64,000 nt of DNA, from contig JASWHV010000016.1 in NCBI GenBank assembly GCA_030760725.1, positions 15,925,084 to 15,989,083 on the forward strand, in the 5' to 3' direction. Under the pieces are notes generated by a model. The model worked only from the letters and a program-made list of their open reading frames with translations. It was not told where the DNA came from and did not search any database. Origin of the DNA: Neostapfia colusana (Eukaryota > Streptophyta > Magnoliopsida > Poales > Poaceae). The position numbers were made by a program, and so were the translations under genes. Below are positions 62,727-64,000 of this stretch, one piece after another. Positions within the stretch are counted from its first letter, which is position 1. Every line of letters starts with the position of its first letter.

Positions 62727-64000
62727 CTACTCGTCGTCGCTCTCACTCTCCTCACCACGGTCTTCATCACTTTGGGTTGCTTCATCAACTTCCTTTCCAT
62801 CCTCATCTTCTTGATCTTCCTCTTCTTCAACTTCCTCAATGATGGAGGCAACATTAGAAGGGCCACCCCCACCACCAAGGAGAGCAGCCTTCGCCTCCGT
62901 GAGATCCGGGAAAGGTATTAACTCCTCGTCATCGGAAGCCTCCGGGGACATAGCAATGTCCGCCTTCTCACAGAGCTTCTTCAGTTACTTGTCTTTCCTT
63001 TTAACCATCTTATGAGTTTTAACTTCAACTTTGCGGCAAGAAGTGAAGATAGACTTCAAGAATTTGAGAATAGAACTTGAAGAATCGCCAGAGGAGGAAG
63101 AGGCGGGAGCGGGGGGAGGAGGAGGTGCATTGGAGGCACCCCTCCTAGAAGCTCCGCCAATCTTCGGCACGATAGTAGGGATTTGAGGATGGAGGGGTCT
63201 ATGCTTGACATCCTTCACGAACTCCAAGCCAGAAACATTCTCAATGAGGCACATAATGAATGGAGCATATCCACATGAGCAGTTGGAGGTGTGGGATATG
63301 TTACAGATGTCATTGTAGATGTAGTCAAATACGTTGAACTTCTCATCTTCAACAACTAGCTTCAAGTGCCGGAGGTGGCCTTGGATCATCCCCGCATACC
63401 CGTCCTTAGGTGCTAGAGTCTTCCTTAAAATCCGATTTAGCACACTAAAGAAAGGGCGGAGGATCTTGGTTGTGGGAGGATTATAAAAGCCAACCTCATA
63501 CATGAATTCCATTTCCCCCAAATCCATTGCCGTGAGGTTTTGAATAGTCAACTCATGGTTCAGAAATTCCTCAAGTCCAAGAATTCTTGCAAATTCATCA
63601 TATAGGACAAAGTATTGGACTCCGCTCGTCAATCATGAGATCTTTCTGTCTTCAAAGGTGGAGAAGTGGCAAGTTGTGTATAACTGAGCCACCACCTCCG
63701 TGTTCTAATTGTATTGGAACCCCAACAATTATTTGAGGCCATGATGATCAACTGCATGTATGACTGCGTTGAAAGCTTGGCGATTTTTCTTCTCCATATA
63801 GGTCCAATCGACCCATTGAGCATCTGCAACCGGTGTCTTCATCCTCAAGTATACTGAGCGATAATAATCGCAATAGAAATCACACCAGAAGCGGTGATCC
63901 GGTGTGGCCTTCTCATACTTGTAGGGATCCTTTTCTTTGAATCTCTTTGCCTTCTCGGAGCCTTTCCCGCGAAAGATGTTACTTGAGAGCTCCGGTTGCC
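62727..64000 (-). pseudogene. Env-position ORF of the second Sirevirus, broken, runs off the window
   Basis: On the minus strand the sequence is collinear with the 499-aa ORF at 28703: FAGKGSEKAKRFKEKDPYKY and HRFWCDFYCDYYRSVYLRMK near 63980-63850, VLYDEFARILGLEEFLNHEL near 63610, RPFFSVLNRILRKTLAPKDG near 63450, FNVFDYIYNDICNISHTSNC near 63330, GLEFVKDVKH near 63215, SSSILKFLKSIFTSCRKVEV near 63050, and an acidic end SESDDE before TAG at 62727. Stops interrupt it near 63750, 63637 (TGA where the other copies have TGG) and 62983 (TAA). Identity to the first family is roughly half by eye. The homology covers the whole visible length, so this ORF is an old component of this group. Confidence 0.75.

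Noticed and set aside
1..64000. CRISPR array, tRNA or rRNA genes, or prokaryotic-type operons
   Set aside because: The window is a plant nuclear sequence. The only regular arrays are minisatellite and LTR modules, and no tRNA cloverleaf was recognised; TGGTATCAGAGCC at 32018 is a primer-binding site, not a tRNA gene.

Overview
The window is nuclear DNA of a grass (Poaceae). Two things point to this: an intron-containing gene for the photosystem II minor antenna protein CP26 (Lhcb5), and the dense nesting of grass-type retrotransposons around it (Tat/RIRE2-like Ty3/gypsy elements, a Sirevirus-type Ty1/copia element, a Tekay-like gypsy LTR, RTE-type LINEs and hAT-like elements). The species cannot be fixed from the sequence.

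Only two host genes are seen. The first is a small glycine-rich gene on the + strand. One internal exon lies at 6623-6794 and its apparent last exon at 47401-47491; splice phases fit, so one intron of about 40.6 kb separates them. Its 5' exons are outside the window or unrecognised. The second is Lhcb5 at 48169-49806 (+, five exons, intact), starting about 0.7 kb downstream.

Nearly everything else is transposon. Left edge: the 5' half of an RTE LINE (1-1638, -) abuts a Tekay-like element (1639-5990, -) with a 3.1 kb LTR. This element carries an unusual 264-aa ORF whose N-terminus imitates the histone H3 tail. Inside the 40.6-kb intron are a hAT-like MITE with 8-bp target duplications (7820-8272), a second similar element (9057-9565), and a nest. 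An RTE LINE (9737-46691, -, target duplication atatatgtata), itself possibly inside a hAT-like element, is cut twice by the same gypsy family: gypsy-1 at 12367-20400 (target duplication gctac) and gypsy-2 at 20962-46382 (target duplication ctcgg). Gypsy-2 is in turn interrupted by a Sirevirus-type copia element (28131-41459). This sits as a partial tandem (internal region-LTR-internal region-LTR), so an intact 499-aa env-position ORF occurs twice.

Downstream of Lhcb5 are an apparently empty spacer with one MITE, then gypsy-3 (52559-59685, -, target duplication gaagt). Gypsy-3 has lost protease and reverse transcriptase and carries a 41-bp-unit minisatellite. The right edge is a second, diverged Sirevirus (61792-64000, -) whose env-position ORF is homologous to the first.

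All gag-pol regions are broken, often by TAG where the sister copy has CAG. The most unusual items are the histone-tail-like ORF in the Tekay-like element, the giant nested intron, the conserved env-position ORF of the Sireviruses, the antisense ORF with its own TATA-like box in the gypsy family, and a Gly/Pro-rich expansion inside the gypsy RNase H.
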